Shown: piece by piece, positions 45,788 to 57,724 of the stretch
Layout of the letters: each line of letters begins with the position of its first letter
Numbering within the stretch: the stretch's first letter is position 1
From: Plotosus lineatus
Lineage: Eukaryota; Chordata; Actinopteri; Siluriformes; Plotosidae
Length of the DNA stretch: 64,000 bases
Direction of reading: 5' to 3'
NCBI GenBank assembly: GCA_024760905.1
Contig: CM045739.1
Coordinates: forward strand, 1,208,501 to 1,272,500
Notes under the pieces: generated by a model
What the model saw: the letters and a program-made list of their open reading frames with translations, nothing else
What the model was told of the DNA's origin: nothing
The model's database searches: none
Program-made: the position numbers and the translations under genes

Positions 45788-46229
45788 ATGTTCTAATGTA
45801 CTACATATTTACATTCTGTACTAATGTAACTATAATTTTATGATGGCACAATGTAGTGCTTAGTAAGTCTATCTCACAGTAATAAGAGTATTTCTGTGTT
45901 GAGTTTGTATGTTCTGTCTATTATTGTGTGGACTTCCTCCAGGTACAAAAAATACAGGAACCAACAACACAGTAGATCTGCACGGGGAACATTTCCCAAG
46001 TAAGTGAGAATGACCTGCATCGAAAGCTATGTAAATCCCTTTTAGAAGAGAGAGAGAGAGAGAGAGTGTGTGTGTGTGTGTCTGTATTCAGTGGAGTATG
46101 AGGATGGTACTGGAGTCTTTCACCGTATGCATCATGTGCACCTGGCTGACTGTAGTAGCAGTCAGTAGTTACCTGTACATATATTAAGTAAATACACCCA
46201 CCACCTATGGGAGGGGCTATAGGGCTAAG
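45788..46229. other. Spacer between Tc1 copy E and the Rex3-like LINE
   Basis: (GA)n(GT)n at about 46050-46082. Nothing else recognised with confidence. Confidence 0.5.
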
Positions 46230-48840
46230 GTGCAGTGTGACTTGGGTGGTAGCTGAAGGCGTGGGTTCTTGATCCTTGGCTACTGACTCTCGGGACATGG
46301 AATGTCGCCTCTCTGGTGGGGAAGGAACCTGAGCTGATGCATGAGGTGAAGAGATACCGAATAGATATAGTTGGACTCACTTCAACACATAGCTTGGGCT
46401 CTGGCACCATCCATCTTGAGAGGGTCTGGACTTTTTTCCATTCTGGAGTTGCTCAAGGGGTGATGCAGCAAGCCAGTGTGAGCATCCTTGTTGCTCCCGG
46501 TCTCGGTGCCCACACGTTGGGGTTCTCCCTAGTTGATGACAGGGTAGCTTCTCTTGACCTTCGGGTGGTGGAACAGGTCCTGACTGTTATTTGTGCTTAT
46601 GCATCAAACGACAGTTGAGAGTAACCACCCTTCTTGCAGTCTTTAGGGTGTGTGTTGGAGAATACTCCCCGAGATACTCACTTGTTGTCCTGGGAAAATT
46701 CAACACCAATGTGGGCAATGATATTGTGACCTGGAAGGGTGTGATTGATAGGTACAGTATCCCCAGTCTAAACCCGAATGGTTTTTTGTTGTTGGACTTC
46801 TGTGCTCATCACAGTTTATCCATCACGAACACCTTGTTCAAACATAAGGGTGTCCACAAGCACACGTAGCACCAAGGATGCCCTAGGTCGCAATTCCATG
46901 AACGACTTTGTAGTTGTGTCACCAAACTTGCGGCCGCATGTTCTGGACAACTGGGTGAAGAGGGGAGCTGAGCTATGAACCAATCACCATCTGGTGGTGA
47001 GCTGGCCCCAATGGCGAGGGAGGCCCTCCTAGAGACCTGGTAGGCCCAAGCATATAGCTAGCGTCTCCTGGAAATGTTTGGTGGAGTCATCTGTCAGAGA
47101 GGCCTTTAACTCCCACTTTCAACAGAGCTACAACCACCTCCCAAAGGAGGTGGGTGACATGGAATCTAAATGGGCCATGTCTTGTGCCTCCATTGTTGAG
47201 GTGGTAGCCCATAGTTGCAGCCAGAAGGTCATTGGTGCCTGTCATTGTGCTAACCCCCAAACCTGGTGGTGGGCACCTGTGGTGAAGAGAGTCATCCAGC
47301 TGAAAAAGGAGGCCTATCAGGTCTTATTGACAGCAAGCAGACAGTTACCAGCAGGCCAAACGTTCTGCTGCCCGGGCTGTCGCTGATACAAAATCTCAGG
47401 CATAAGAAGAGTTTAGTGAGGGTTTAGATCAATTATTGGTTGATTAAGGTCAATTATTGAAAGGTTCTGGACCACCATCCGATGCCTCAGGAGGGGGAAG
47501 CATTTCTCCACAAATACAGTTTAAAGTGGAGGTGGGAAGCTGCTCACCTCAACTGAGGATGTCGGCAGGAGGTGGAAGGAAAACTTTGAGGATTTCCTCC
47601 ATCACAAAAAAGTGCCCTCCGTGGAGGAAGAAGACCCTGGTGGTTTGGGTGGGGGTCTGCTCATCACTGGAACTGAGGTCACTGAGGTAGTCAAAAAGCT
47701 CCTCGGTGGCCGGGCTCCGGGGTTAGATGAGATCTGCCCTGAATATCTCAAGGCTCTGGATGTTGTAGGACTGTCTTGTTTGGCACGTCTCTGCAACATC
47801 ACGTGGTCATCTGGGCCATACCCCTGGATTCGCAAACTGGGGTGGTTGTCCCTCTTTTTAAAAAGGGAGACCAGAGGGTGTGTTCCAATTACTCCTCAGC
47901 CTACCTGGGAAAGTGTATGCAGGGGAACTGGAAAGGAGGATCCGACCAATAGTTTAACCTCGGATTCAGGAGAAATAATGTGGTTTTTGTCCTGGCTGCA
48001 GCACTTTCGACCATACGCTCTATAGGATCCTGGAAGCGGTGATGGGAGTTTGCCCAATATCTGCAACATGTGTTTTGTGGCTTTGGAGAAGGCTTTCTAC
48101 CGTGTCCTTCGGGCTATCTTGTGGGGAGTGCACTTTGAGTACGGTGTTCCGGACCTGTTGCTATGGGCCATTCGGTCGCTGTATCGCCAGAGTCAGAGTT
48201 TGGTCTGTATTGGGAACAACAGGTCAAATTTGTTTCTGTTGAGGGTTGAAGTCTACCAAGGCTGTCCTTTGTCATTGATTCTGCTCATAATTTTTATGGA
48301 CAGAATTTCTAGGCGCAGCCCAGGCATCGAGGGATTCTAGATTGGTGGCCTTCAGATCTTGTCTCTGCTTTTTGCAGATGATATTGTCCTTTTGGCTTCA
48401 TCAATGCAGGACCTCCAGCTCTCATCAGAGATTCACAGTTGAGTGTGAAGTGGCCAAGATGAAAATCAGCACCTCCGAGTCTGAGCCCATGGTCATCAGT
48501 CAGAAAAGGGTGGAATGCCCCCTCCAGTTTGGGAATGAGGTCCTGCCCCAAATGGAGGAGTTCAAGTATCTCGGGGTCTTGTTCAGGATGGAATGGGAGA
48601 ACAGCAGGTGGATCACTGCAGCCTCTGCTGCAAAGCGGTACTTGTACTGGTCCGTCATGGTGAAGATGGAGCTGAGCCACAAGGCGAAGCTCTCAATTTA
48701 CCAGTCGAGCTACGTTCCAACTCTCACCTTTGGTCACGAGCTTTGGGTAGTGACAGAATGAACAAGATCCCAGATACAAGCGGCTGAAACGAGATTCCTT
48801 CACCGGGTGATGGGGTTCTTCCTCGGAGATAACCATGGGT
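46230..48840 (+). mobile_element. Rex3-like LINE (RTE-related), decayed
   Basis: Endonuclease start (TWNVASLVGKEPELMHEVKR, DIVGLTSTHSLGSG), SMNDFVVVSPNLRPHVLDNW, RT motifs KLLGGRAPGLDEICPEYLKA, VYQGCPLSLILLIIFMDRIS, LLFADDIVLLA and EEFKYLGVLF. Many frameshifts and stops. The 3' end is missing where I-clade LINE sequence begins. The Rex3 name comes from these fish motifs and is a family-level assignment. Confidence 0.8.
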
Positions 48841-49254
48841 AGTATAAGTATGGCCGCTTCGCAGTCGTGCTAAAACTCTCTCATCTCTCCTGTTATTGCT
48901 TTCCCGATATGGATATAGAGAGCGCACACTTGGATTGATCGGGAAAAGTTTACTATCAACTTGTTCACTGCAATAATCCTGACATTTGTTATAAACCTAG
49001 TTATGAACTGCAGGCTTTAGGTCTGTATATAGTACTTTTTTCTCAATTATATCGAGACCAAGGGCTTCCTTGGCCAATTTTCATTCCCCTTGATTCCAAC
49101 ATGACTGGGACACCAAGCGAACACAATATCCTTACCACTTTCTATAAGTTAATGTTTTGGGCATTTTGCAGAAATACCATAATCAAAGTCATTATCTTTT
49201 AATGCAGTTAGACTTGACAAAGAGTCGGAGAAAATGATAAATCTTTGCTTTCTA
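48841..49254 (-). mobile_element. I-clade LINE, RNase H C-half and 3' part
   Basis: Minus-strand RFIIFSDSLSSLTALK and IVFAWCPSHVGIKGNE are RNase H motifs; RVLARLRSGHTYTTHGYL is the usual downstream motif. Continues the element split by the chromovirus at 49260-57719. Confidence 0.82.
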
Positions 49255-49350
49255 GAAGATGTTCCGCCTGGAGTGTACATGTTGGACCCAGAGATGCAGG
49301 AGACCATAAGAAGATTCGATGATTTTATTTTGCACTTGGAACTCTAAATC

Positions 49351-50364
49351 ATGGTAATAATAAATCAATGGAACTGGTCGAGCACGAAGCAAGATACCAG
49401 GGGTCAGAGAGAAAGCAGAGGAACGGAATCACTGGGAAGACAATCTTTTTTTTTTTTCAAGATGGCGCCGGGTGACCTGCAGCCAGTTACAGGAGCTCTT
49501 CAGTTTATTTTTCTTTTTTTTCTCTTTTCTATTGTATATAGGCGTGTTTCTTTATCTTTTTTCAAATTTTCTTTTTCTTTCTTCAATCCTGCATCTGGAA
49601 AACATACTTTCATGATGCTTTTGTTTTTCTGTGCACTTTTATTTTCACTTTTGGATCGGCGTCAGGAAACTCATTCACCGACGGCTCTGAGCAACGCAGG
49701 TCTTACACACGTGATACCCTCCTCGGCCTCGCGCCCCGCCCTCCTTCACGCGGAAAAGCCCGTTGTTCCTTTGGAAATACGGAGGAAAAGGAGAGGCTGC
49801 AGAGGGGGACGAAAGACGCGGAGGACATGTGTTCCCTCTGTCATCATGGGAAATGTCCGCGCGATCGCCAACAAGATGGAGGAGCTGGCGGCGCTGACCC
49901 GGCAGCAGAGGCAGTACCGGGACTGCAGCCTCATGTGTTTCTCGGAGACGTGGCTGAATGAACTCACACCGGACTCTGTGGTTTCTCTTAACGGATTTAC
50001 ACTCGCGCGTGCAGATCGGAGTGTAACGGAGAGCGGTAAGAAAAAAGGAGGGAGCGTGGCGGTCTATGTGAATGAACGATGGTGCCACCCGGCAAACGTG
50101 CACGTGAAGGAGCAGCTGTGCACGCGGGACCTAGAGCTGCTCACGGTAAGCGCGCGGCCATATTATCTACCGAGGGAGTTTTCACACGTGATTGTGTTTT
50201 GCGTGTACATTCCGCCCTCGGCTGATGCGGCGGCCGCGTGTGAGCGTCTACACAGCGCCGTTAATCAGACACAGACTCGTCACCCCCGCGCCATGATTCT
50301 GATCAGCGGGGACTTTAACCACGCCCCTCTCTCCGCCTCTCTTCCGACGTTCACGCACACGTGA
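49351..50364 (+). CDS. L2-type LINE endonuclease ORF (up to 337 aa)
   Basis: Frame open from the LTR into the LINE; the element's own product probably starts at MAPGDLQPVTGALQ (49463) or MGNVRAIANKMEEL (49849). Covers the exo/endonuclease N-terminal motifs, then shifts frame near 50360. Confidence 0.6.
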   Translation: MVIINQWNWSSTKQDTRGQRESRGTESLGRQSFFFFKMAPGDLQPVTGALQFIFLFFLFSIVYRRVSLSFFKFSFSFFNPASGKHTFMMLLFFCALLFSLLDRRQETHSPTALSNAGLTHVIPSSASRPALLHAEKPVVPLEIRRKRRGCRGGRKTRRTCVPSVIMGNVRAIANKMEELAALTRQQRQYRDCSLMCFSETWLNELTPDSVVSLNGFTLARADRSVTESGKKKGGSVAVYVNERWCHPANVHVKEQLCTRDLELLTVSARPYYLPREFSHVIVFCVYIPPSADAAAACERLHSAVNQTQTRHPRAMILISGDFNHAPLSASLPTFTHT

Positions 50365-51995
50365 AGTGCGCCACAAGAGACAATAAAACACTGGACTTAC
50401 TGTATGCAAATGAGAAGCCCGCTTACACCTCCTCCCCCCCCCCCCCACTGGGACGATCAGACCACAACCTGGTCTACCTGCATCCCCAATACACACCCAG
50501 GGTGCGAAAGGAACCTGCACAGAAGAGGTCTGTGAAAGTGTGGACCGAGGAGACCAACGAGAGGCTTAGGGACTGTTTCCAGACCACAGACTGGAGCATG
50601 CTCTGTAACTCCTTTGGTGATGACATCGACGGCCTCACACACTGCATCACCGACTACATGAACTTCTGCGTGGACAGCACTGTGCCAACACGGAGGGTAC
50701 GGTGCTTCTCCAACAACCACCTGAACCAGAAAAAGAGGACTTTCATCTCGGGGGACAGAGAGGAGCAGAAGAAGGTCCAGCGTGAGCTCCAGTGGAGGAT
50801 CAGGAGGGCAAAGAAGGACTATGGGAAGAAGATGGAGGAGAAGCTGGCTCAGAACAACGTGCGGGACGTCTGGAGAGGACTAAAGACCATGTCTGGATTT
50901 GGGCAGAGTGTCAGAGGGACAGCTGATGGTGACCAGCGCTGGGCGGATGAACTAAACTGCTACTTCAACAGGTTTGATTCTCCCCCCTCCCCCTCTGCAC
51001 CCCTCCCGTTCCCCTCCCTCTTCACACGTCTCCAGACCAGCTGACACCTCCCCTCCCCAGGCCAACTTCACTTGACTGCTACAGCCCGACAGACACATCC
51101 CCCTCCCTCTGCAGCCCACCCCAGCCCCCCCCTCTCCCTCACATCAGACCAGGTGAGGAGACAGCTGAGGCGACTAAATCAGAGGAAATCTGAAGGACCT
51201 GATGGCATCAGTCCCAGGCTGCTGAGGACCTGCGCAGACCAGCTCAGTGTGGTACTATGCTACCTGTACAACCTGAGCCTCAGCCTGGAGAAGGTTCCAG
51301 TCCTATGGAAGACCTCCTGTGTGGTTCCGGTTCCCAAAACAGCACAAGCGAAAGAACCAGCCCACTACAGACCTGTCGCCCTGACCTCCCACCTCATTAA
51401 GACCATGGAAAGGCTCCTCCTTGAACACCTCCGCTCTATGGTGAGCCCCACCCTAGACCCGCTGCAGTTTGCCTACAGGCCCAACATCGGAGTAGAAGAC
51501 GCCGTCATCTACCTTCTGCAGCGGGCACTTACCCACCTGGAGATCGCCGGCAGCGCTGTGAGGGTCATGTTCTTTGACTTCTCCAGCGCCTTCAACACCA
51601 TCAGGCCAGCGCGCCTGCGGGGGAAGCTGGAGGATGTGGGAGTGGACGGGCATCTTGCTGCCTGGATTATTGACTACCTTACTAACCGTCCACAGTGCGT
51701 GCGGCTGCTGCGGCTGTAAGTCAAAGGTGGTAGTCTGTAGCACGGGGCACCGCAGGGCACCGCCCTCTCACCCTTCCTTTTCAACATCTATACCTCGGAC
51801 TTCATATATAACACAGACAGCTGCCACCTCCAGAAGTTCTCGGACGACTCCGCCATCGTGGGCCGTGTGTCAGAGGGGAACGAGCTGGAGTACTGGTCGG
51901 TCATCGTTGACTTCGTGGACTGGTGTGAGCGCAACCACCTGTGCTTGAACACTAGGAAGACGAAGGAGATGGTGGTCGACTTCAGGAGAAGCACT

Positions 51996-52034
<39 letters not shown>

Positions 52035-52905
52035 ACTAGTGAACATCCAGGGACAGGACATTGAGACAGTGGACAGTTTCAAGTACCTGGGTGTTCACCT
52101 TAACAATAAACTGGACTGGTCCCACAACACCAACGCCCTGTACAAGAAGGGCCAGAGTCGCCTCCACCTTCTGAGGAGACTCAGGTCCTTCGGCATATGC
52201 AGACCTCTGCTCAGGACATTTTATGACTCTGTGGTAGCCTCTGCAATCCTCTACGCTGCCATCTGCTGGGCCCCGGGCAGCACAGAGCGGGACAGGAAGA
52301 GACTGAACAAGCTGGTCAGGAGGGCCAGCTCTGTCCTCGGCTGCCCACTGGACTCTGTGGAGGAGGTGAGTGAGAGGAGGATGGTAGCAAAGCTCACATC
52401 CATCCTGTTGAACAGCTCTCACCCACTGCACCAGACTGTAGAGGAGCTAAGCAGCTCCTTCAGTGGACGACTGAGGCATCCTCAGTGCAGGAAGGAGCGC
52501 TACCGCAGGTCGTTCATTCCCACCGCTGTCAGACTGTACAACGCCACTTTGTAACTGTCTGTGAAAATACCGGTTATGTGCAATAGAAACCCCGTGCACT
52601 TTAATCAACCACATCTACCCCACTGACTGTGAACCATATCAACCCATCTACTCTGCACTCAGATACATTACACTTTAATATAGGCCAGTCTATAAAGTTG
52701 CTCCATTCTTTTCTTTTATTGTTTATTAATTTATACTATTTATGTATCTAGTTATTTATTTACTTATATAATATATATGTATGTGTGTATGTTTGTACTT
52801 GTATCTATTTTTGCACCCCCTACTGATGGTACCTCAAGAGCCTGTAACAGTGAATTTCTCCATTGTGAGATTAATAAAGCTGTATCTTATCTTATCTTAT
52901 CTTAT
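49449..52905 (+). mobile_element. L2/CR1-superfamily LINE inserted in the LTR
   Basis: Begins with a T-run and CAAGATGGCGCC. Endonuclease: NKMEELAALTRQQRQYRDCS, CFSETWLNELTP, ISGDFNHAPL. RT: QFAYRPNIGVEDAVIYLLQR, FFDFSSAFNTIRP, FSDDSAIVG, FKYLGVHLNNKLDW. The 3' end is AATAAAGCTGTATCTTATC with (TTATC)n. A (CA)n has expanded inside the RT region (51998-52031). Confidence 0.85.
51072..51719 (+). CDS. L2-type LINE reverse transcriptase N-half
   Basis: Open frame with LNQRKSEGPDGISPRLLRTC, AHYRPVALTSHLIKTMERLL and VRVMFFDFSSAFNTIRPARL. A frame change near 51720 moves the YXDD-equivalent (FSDD) into another frame; the C-terminal part is 52039-52554. Confidence 0.75.
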   Translation: MTATARQTHPPPSAAHPSPPLSLTSDQVRRQLRRLNQRKSEGPDGISPRLLRTCADQLSVVLCYLYNLSLSLEKVPVLWKTSCVVPVPKTAQAKEPAHYRPVALTSHLIKTMERLLLEHLRSMVSPTLDPLQFAYRPNIGVEDAVIYLLQRALTHLEIAGSAVRVMFFDFSSAFNTIRPARLRGKLEDVGVDGHLAAWIIDYLTNRPQCVRLLRL

Positions 52906-53103
52906 CTTCTGACATCGGAGGGAAGTGCGCCACTCCCATTTATAGCTGGCTGTTTGCTGATTGCAGAATGGGACCAGGTGCACTCTTCGGGAACTCGCCT
53001 CCTGGCAACAACCACGCCCCTCGCCAGCGCCTGCAATGACTGAAGAAAGAATTAATGCCGCCAGCCAGCACAGACCATAACAGTACCCCCCCCTTAAGGG
53101 GTG

Positions 53104-55953
53104 CCACCTGGCGCCCGATCAGGCTTGTCTGGGAACTGACGATAAAACACTTCTAATAAGTCCGGGTCCAGGATTAGGGAGCGGAGAATCCATGAGGGTT
53201 CTTCAAGTCCATACTGCTCCCAGTCCACTAGGTACTGAAAACCTCGATCCCGTCTGCGTACATCGAGGATACGGTTGACTGTGTATGCGGGATGTCCATC
53301 AATCAGCCGGGGAGGAGGGGGTGGAGGGGACTTTCTACCACGGGCTTAATCAGGGATACATGGAATACTGGGTGTACCTTGAGTGAGGATGGGAGTCTTC
53401 GTCGGACGACGCTGGGTTTATAATTTTTTCTATTACATAGGGCCCAATGTATCTGGGAGAGAGTTTCTTGCAGTCAGCTTGCAGAGGCAGGTCCCAGGAG
53501 GAGAGCCACACTTGTTGCCCGACCTTGTAGGGAGGTGCTGGGGTTCGGTGACGGGTTTCGGGCCACTGTTTGTTCCAGGGCAGCACGTGCTTCTTTCCAG
53601 GCCTGGTGTGCTCTGCGAAACTGTGCCAGGACAGATGGAACGGCCACTTCGACCTCCTGGCTGGGAAACAGGGGAGGCTGGAAACCATTAATCACCATGA
53701 AGTGGGACATCCCGGTGGCGGCGCAGATCAGAGAGTTGAGTGCGTATTCGATCCATGGGAGGCGTGGCCCAGGAGGCTGGGAGGTGGGAGGCAACGCAGC
53801 GCAGGGAGGATCCGAGGCTTTGATTCGCTCGCTCTGCCTGCCCGTTCGACTGAGGATGGTAGCCAGAGGTCAAGCTGCAGGAGACTCCCAAGGTGTTGCA
53901 GAACGCCTTCCAAACTCTGGATGCAAACTGGAGGACCCGGTCTGAAACGACGTCGTGGGGGATGCCATGGAGGCGAAAGACATGTTGAACCAGGAGACTG
54001 GCTGTTTCTATCGCCGCGGGGAGGTTGGGTAGGGCAACGAAGTGAACCGTCGTGGAGAACCGGTCCACTATTGTCAGGATATCAGTGTTGCCCTCGGACG
54101 GAGGTAAACCTGTGACAAAGTCCACTGCAATGTGCAACCAGGAATGATGGGGAACGGGTAAGGGTTGGAGGAGACCCGTGGGAGCACGATGGGAGGACTT
54201 GCTCCGGGCACAGGTGGCACAAGCTCCCACAACCTCCCTGGTGTCAGCTAACATCGTTGGCCACCAGAAGCATTGTTGGAGCAGGAAGAGAGTTCGGTGG
54301 GCTCCAGGGTGGCCGGCTAATTTTAAGGAGTGAGCCCACTGGAGTGCTGGGGTTCTGGCTGGCGGGGGAAACATATAGTCGACCTTGGGGTCACCCGACA
54401 AGCTCCGCTTCTCCCTGATGGGCCTCCCAAACTAACCGTTCTACCTCCCCTTGAGCTGCTCCAAGTATTCAGGAGGCGGGCAGGATGGTCTCCATGGTAG
54501 TGTCTTCCCCCGAGGAGAACTGTCTGGAGAGAGCGTCTGGCTTTGTATTCCGTGAGCCGGGTCGGTAGGTTAGTGTGAAGTTGAACCTTCCCAAGTAGAG
54601 TGACCATCGTGCCTGACGGGAGTTCAACCTCTTGGCTGTGTGGAGGTAGGATAGGTTTTCATGGTCGGTCCAGACCACGAAGGGGTGGGCTGCCCCTTTC
54701 AGCCAGTGCCTCAACTCCTGGAGTGCCAAGACCACCACCGCCAGCAGCTCACGATTCCCAACATCATAATTCTGTTCCGCCAGGGACAAGCGAAGGGAGA
54801 AGAAGGCGCATGGGTGTAGCTTATGGTCTGTGGGAGACCGTTGGGAGAGGACCACCCCCAAGTCTGAGGCGTCGACTTCCAGCACAAACTGCAGCGAGGG
54901 GTCCGGGTGGATCAGTACGGGTGCATCGACGAATTTAGCCTTCAGCCTGTCAAACGCCACCTGGGCACTTGGGGACCACTGGAACGGTGTTTTGGGTGAT
55001 GTCAACTGTGTGAGGGAGGCTGCTAGGTGGCTGTAGTTCCACACAAAGTGGTGACAGAAGTTTGCGAACCCCAGGAACCTTTGCAGTTGTTTAAGCGTCC
55101 TCGGAGTTGGCCACTCCGCCACTGCCTTCACCTTCGCCAGATCGGGTCTTATCTGACCCGTCTCCACGATGAACCCCCAGGAAGGAGACTGAGGGGACAT
55201 GAAACTCACATTTTTCTGCTTTAATGAACAATCTGTTCTCTAGGAGCCTCTTTTGTACCATTCTCACGTGGCAGAGATGCTCATCTTGGTCACTAGAGAA
55301 GATCAGGATGTCGTCAAGGTACACGAATACAAAGCGGTTCAGCATGTCCCTAAGCACATCGTTGACCAGAGCTTGGAAAACCGCCGGGGCATTGGTTAGT
55401 CCGAATGGCATGACCAAATATTCGAAGTGCCCCAGGGGCGTGTTGAAGGCCGTCTTCCACTCGTCCCCCTCCCGACTTCGGACTAAGTGGTAGGCGTTTC
55501 TCAGGTCCAGCTTGGAAAAAACGGTAGCATCATGGAGAGGGGTGAAGGCTGAATCGATTAGAGGGAGAAGGTACTTGTTTTTTATGGTGATATGGTTCAG
55601 GCTCATGTAATCGATGCACCATCTCAGGGTCTTGTCTTTCTTTTCAACGAAGAAGAACCCAGCACCTACCGGAGAAGATGAGGGCTGAATGAGACCTGCA
55701 ACTAGTGACTCGTTAATATATGCTTCCATGGCATCTTTCCCGGCTTCGAGAGGTTGTATAGTCGCTGGGACGGGAGTGTGGAACCTGGGAGTAGGTCAGT
55801 GGCGCAGTCGTACGGTCTATGAGGAGGTAATGAGCGAGCCCGGTCCTTGCTGAAGACCTCTTGCAGGTCGTGATATTCTTTTGGCACGCTGGCTAAGTCC
55901 AGATCCTCCAGATCGACCGGGGTTTGTGAAGCTTGGGAGGGTACGGCCGCCAT
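53104..55953 (-). pseudogene. Chromovirus pol: RT, RNase H, integrase, chromodomain
   Basis: RT at 55091-55729 with [28 protein letters not shown] and catalytic [10 protein letters not shown]. RNase H at about 54520-54900 ([31 protein letters not shown]). Integrase at about 53690-54401 with a zinc-binding HHCC region ([16 protein letters not shown]) and D-D-E residues ([28 protein letters not shown]). The chromodomain at about 53110-53290 reads [20 protein letters not shown] then [13 protein letters not shown]. Several frameshifts. A convincing protease was not seen; the expected DSG region near 56210 reads DAN. Confidence 0.88.
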
Positions 55954-56241
55954 TAAGCAGTGTTGCAGACAGTGGTCACTCCAGCTGCGTATGGTGAGGG
56001 TGCGCCAGTCAATTTTTGGGATTGTGGGTCTGCAACCATGGCCACCCCAACACTATGAGAGCGAGAGAGGCAGAGAGAACAAACAGCTCCAAATATTCCT
56101 GGTGGTTACCAGACAAAGTGAGCTTAACTGATTTGGTCTTGTGCGTGACGCGAGCTATGAGTCACTACCTCCTTGGGGGTATCGAGTTCATACACAGGCA
56201 AGTCGTGGAGCTCAACCATCCCCGGATCGATGATGTTGGCG

Positions 56242-57338
56242 TCAATGAATACGTTTATAGGATAAGAGTGTTGCGCGGAGTGTAGCGTACGTTGAACTCG
56301 CAGGCACTTCCCGGGTGTCGTGGAGGATTCTCTCGTAGCTGTCAGACCCTGCGGGGCACTGGGCGAGGTAATGGCTGTTCTCGGCGCAGTAGATGCAGAG
56401 ACCGTTGGCCAGCTGCCGGTGCCTCTTCTCAGCCGTCAGTCTGGTGTGGTTCACCTGCATGGGTTCTTGACCATCTTCCTTCATCAGAGGGGGGAATGGC
56501 GAGTGAGTTCGAGGTGGGGCCTCCTTGGGCCTTGTGGAGTGGCTCAAGGACAGGTAGATAAAACTGGTCCCCTCCTCCTGGGACCTATCCTTCTCTCTCT
56601 CAGCCGGTTGTCCAGCCTGGTAGACAAGGCGATTAACTCCTCAAGAGTCGTTGTCTCATCTCGCGCCGCGAGCTCATCTTTCAGCCTTTCATTAAGACCC
56701 TGCAGGAAAGCCCCCCAGAGCGCGGGGTCGTTCCACCCACTTTCGATGGCGAGAATCCGGAATCAGATGGCGTACTCTGCCACCGACTGTGAGCCTTGCC
56801 GAATTCGTGGGAGCTGGGAGCTCCCCTCCTCCCCTTTCGCCGGACGATCAAAAACCTTCATTTCTCACATGAACTGGTCTAACCTGGAGCATAATTCCGG
56901 GGTCTGGGTGGCGACCGCTAACGCCCAGGACGAGGCTTGCTCCGTGAGTAGGCTCATGACGAAGGCGGTTTTTGCTTGATCGGTGAAGTATGTGAGCGAC
57001 TGCTGGCTGAAGACGAGCGAACACTGATGAAGGAATCGTGCGCAGAAGCCGATTGTGCCTGAATACCTGGCTGGCGTGGGAATGAGTGGTTCTCGGTGTG
57101 TGGGGAGTATAGCTGGCACTGGCGCTGCTGTTGAAGCGGAAAGTGAAGGGTGAGGGGGCGGGGTCGCGTCAGCGAGGTGAGTGGCGACGGCGTCCATCCT
57201 TCCGCTGAGCTGCGCCAAGCTGGGGGTTATGAGCTGGAGATTGTCCATCATCTGATGCAAGGTGGAGTCGTGTCGTCCCAGCAGGGTGCCCTGGTCGGAT
57301 AGTGTCTGCCGAAGCTGCGCGGTCTCCACTGGGTCCAT
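56242..57338 (-). pseudogene. Chromovirus gag, frameshifted
   Basis: Starts MDPVETAQLRQTLSDQGTLL. Capsid-like ARYSGTIGFCARFLHQCSLV and TAFVMSLLTEQASSWALAVA; then in another frame a CCHC knuckle CIYCAENSHYLAQC (about 56393). At least one frame break between 56865 and 56547. Confidence 0.85.
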
Positions 57339-57357
57339 GTTTCAGGTCAGAAGATTC

Positions 57358-57719
57358 TGTTACGCCTGGAGTGTATATGTCGGACCCAGAGATGCAGGAG
57401 ACCATAAGAAGATTCGACGATTTTATTTTGCACTTGGAACTCTAAATCACGGAATAATAAATCAATGGAACTGGTCAAGCACGAAGCAAGATACCAGGGG
57501 TCAGAGAGAAAGCAGAGGAACGGAATCACTGGGAAGACAATCTTCTGACATCGGAGGGAAGCGTGCCGCTCCCATTTATAGCTGGCTGTTTGCTGATTGC
57601 AGAGTGGGACCAGGTAGCGCTCTTCTGGAACTCGCCTACCGGCAACAACCACGCCCCTCGCCAGTGCCTGCAATGACTGAAGAAAGAATTAATGCAGTCA
57701 GCCAGCACAGACCATAACA
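57358..57719 (-). repeat. Chromovirus 5' LTR (362 bp)
   Basis: Reads TGTTATGG...CGTAACA on the minus strand. Contains AATAAAATCG and CTCCTGCATCTCTGGGTCC. The gag ATG is only 19 nt past the LTR. Confidence 0.9.
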
Positions 57720-57724
57720 GAAGA

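Larger units (their letters stand above)
49260..53082 (-). repeat. Chromovirus 3' LTR, interrupted
   Basis: LTR halves 49260-49448 and about 52906-53082 match the 5' LTR; an L2-type LINE lies between. A purine run with eight Gs (minus strand, 53083-53096) is the probable polypurine tract. Confidence 0.9.
49260..57719 (-). mobile_element. Ty3/gypsy chromovirus, complete with both LTRs
   Basis: LTRs at 57358-57719 and 49260-53082 (the latter split by an L2 LINE). 5-bp duplication GAAGA (49255-49259, 57720-57724). Order on the minus strand: LTR, gag with zinc knuckle, RT, RNase H, integrase, chromodomain, G-run purine tract, LTR. Belongs with the sushi-ichi-type vertebrate chromoviruses. Coding frames are broken. 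Confidence 0.92.

Noticed and set aside
45942..46005. Possible small plus-strand exon between a CAG acceptor and AAGTAAGT donor
   Set aside because: Only 19 codons, no recognised family, surrounded by repeats; not enough to call.
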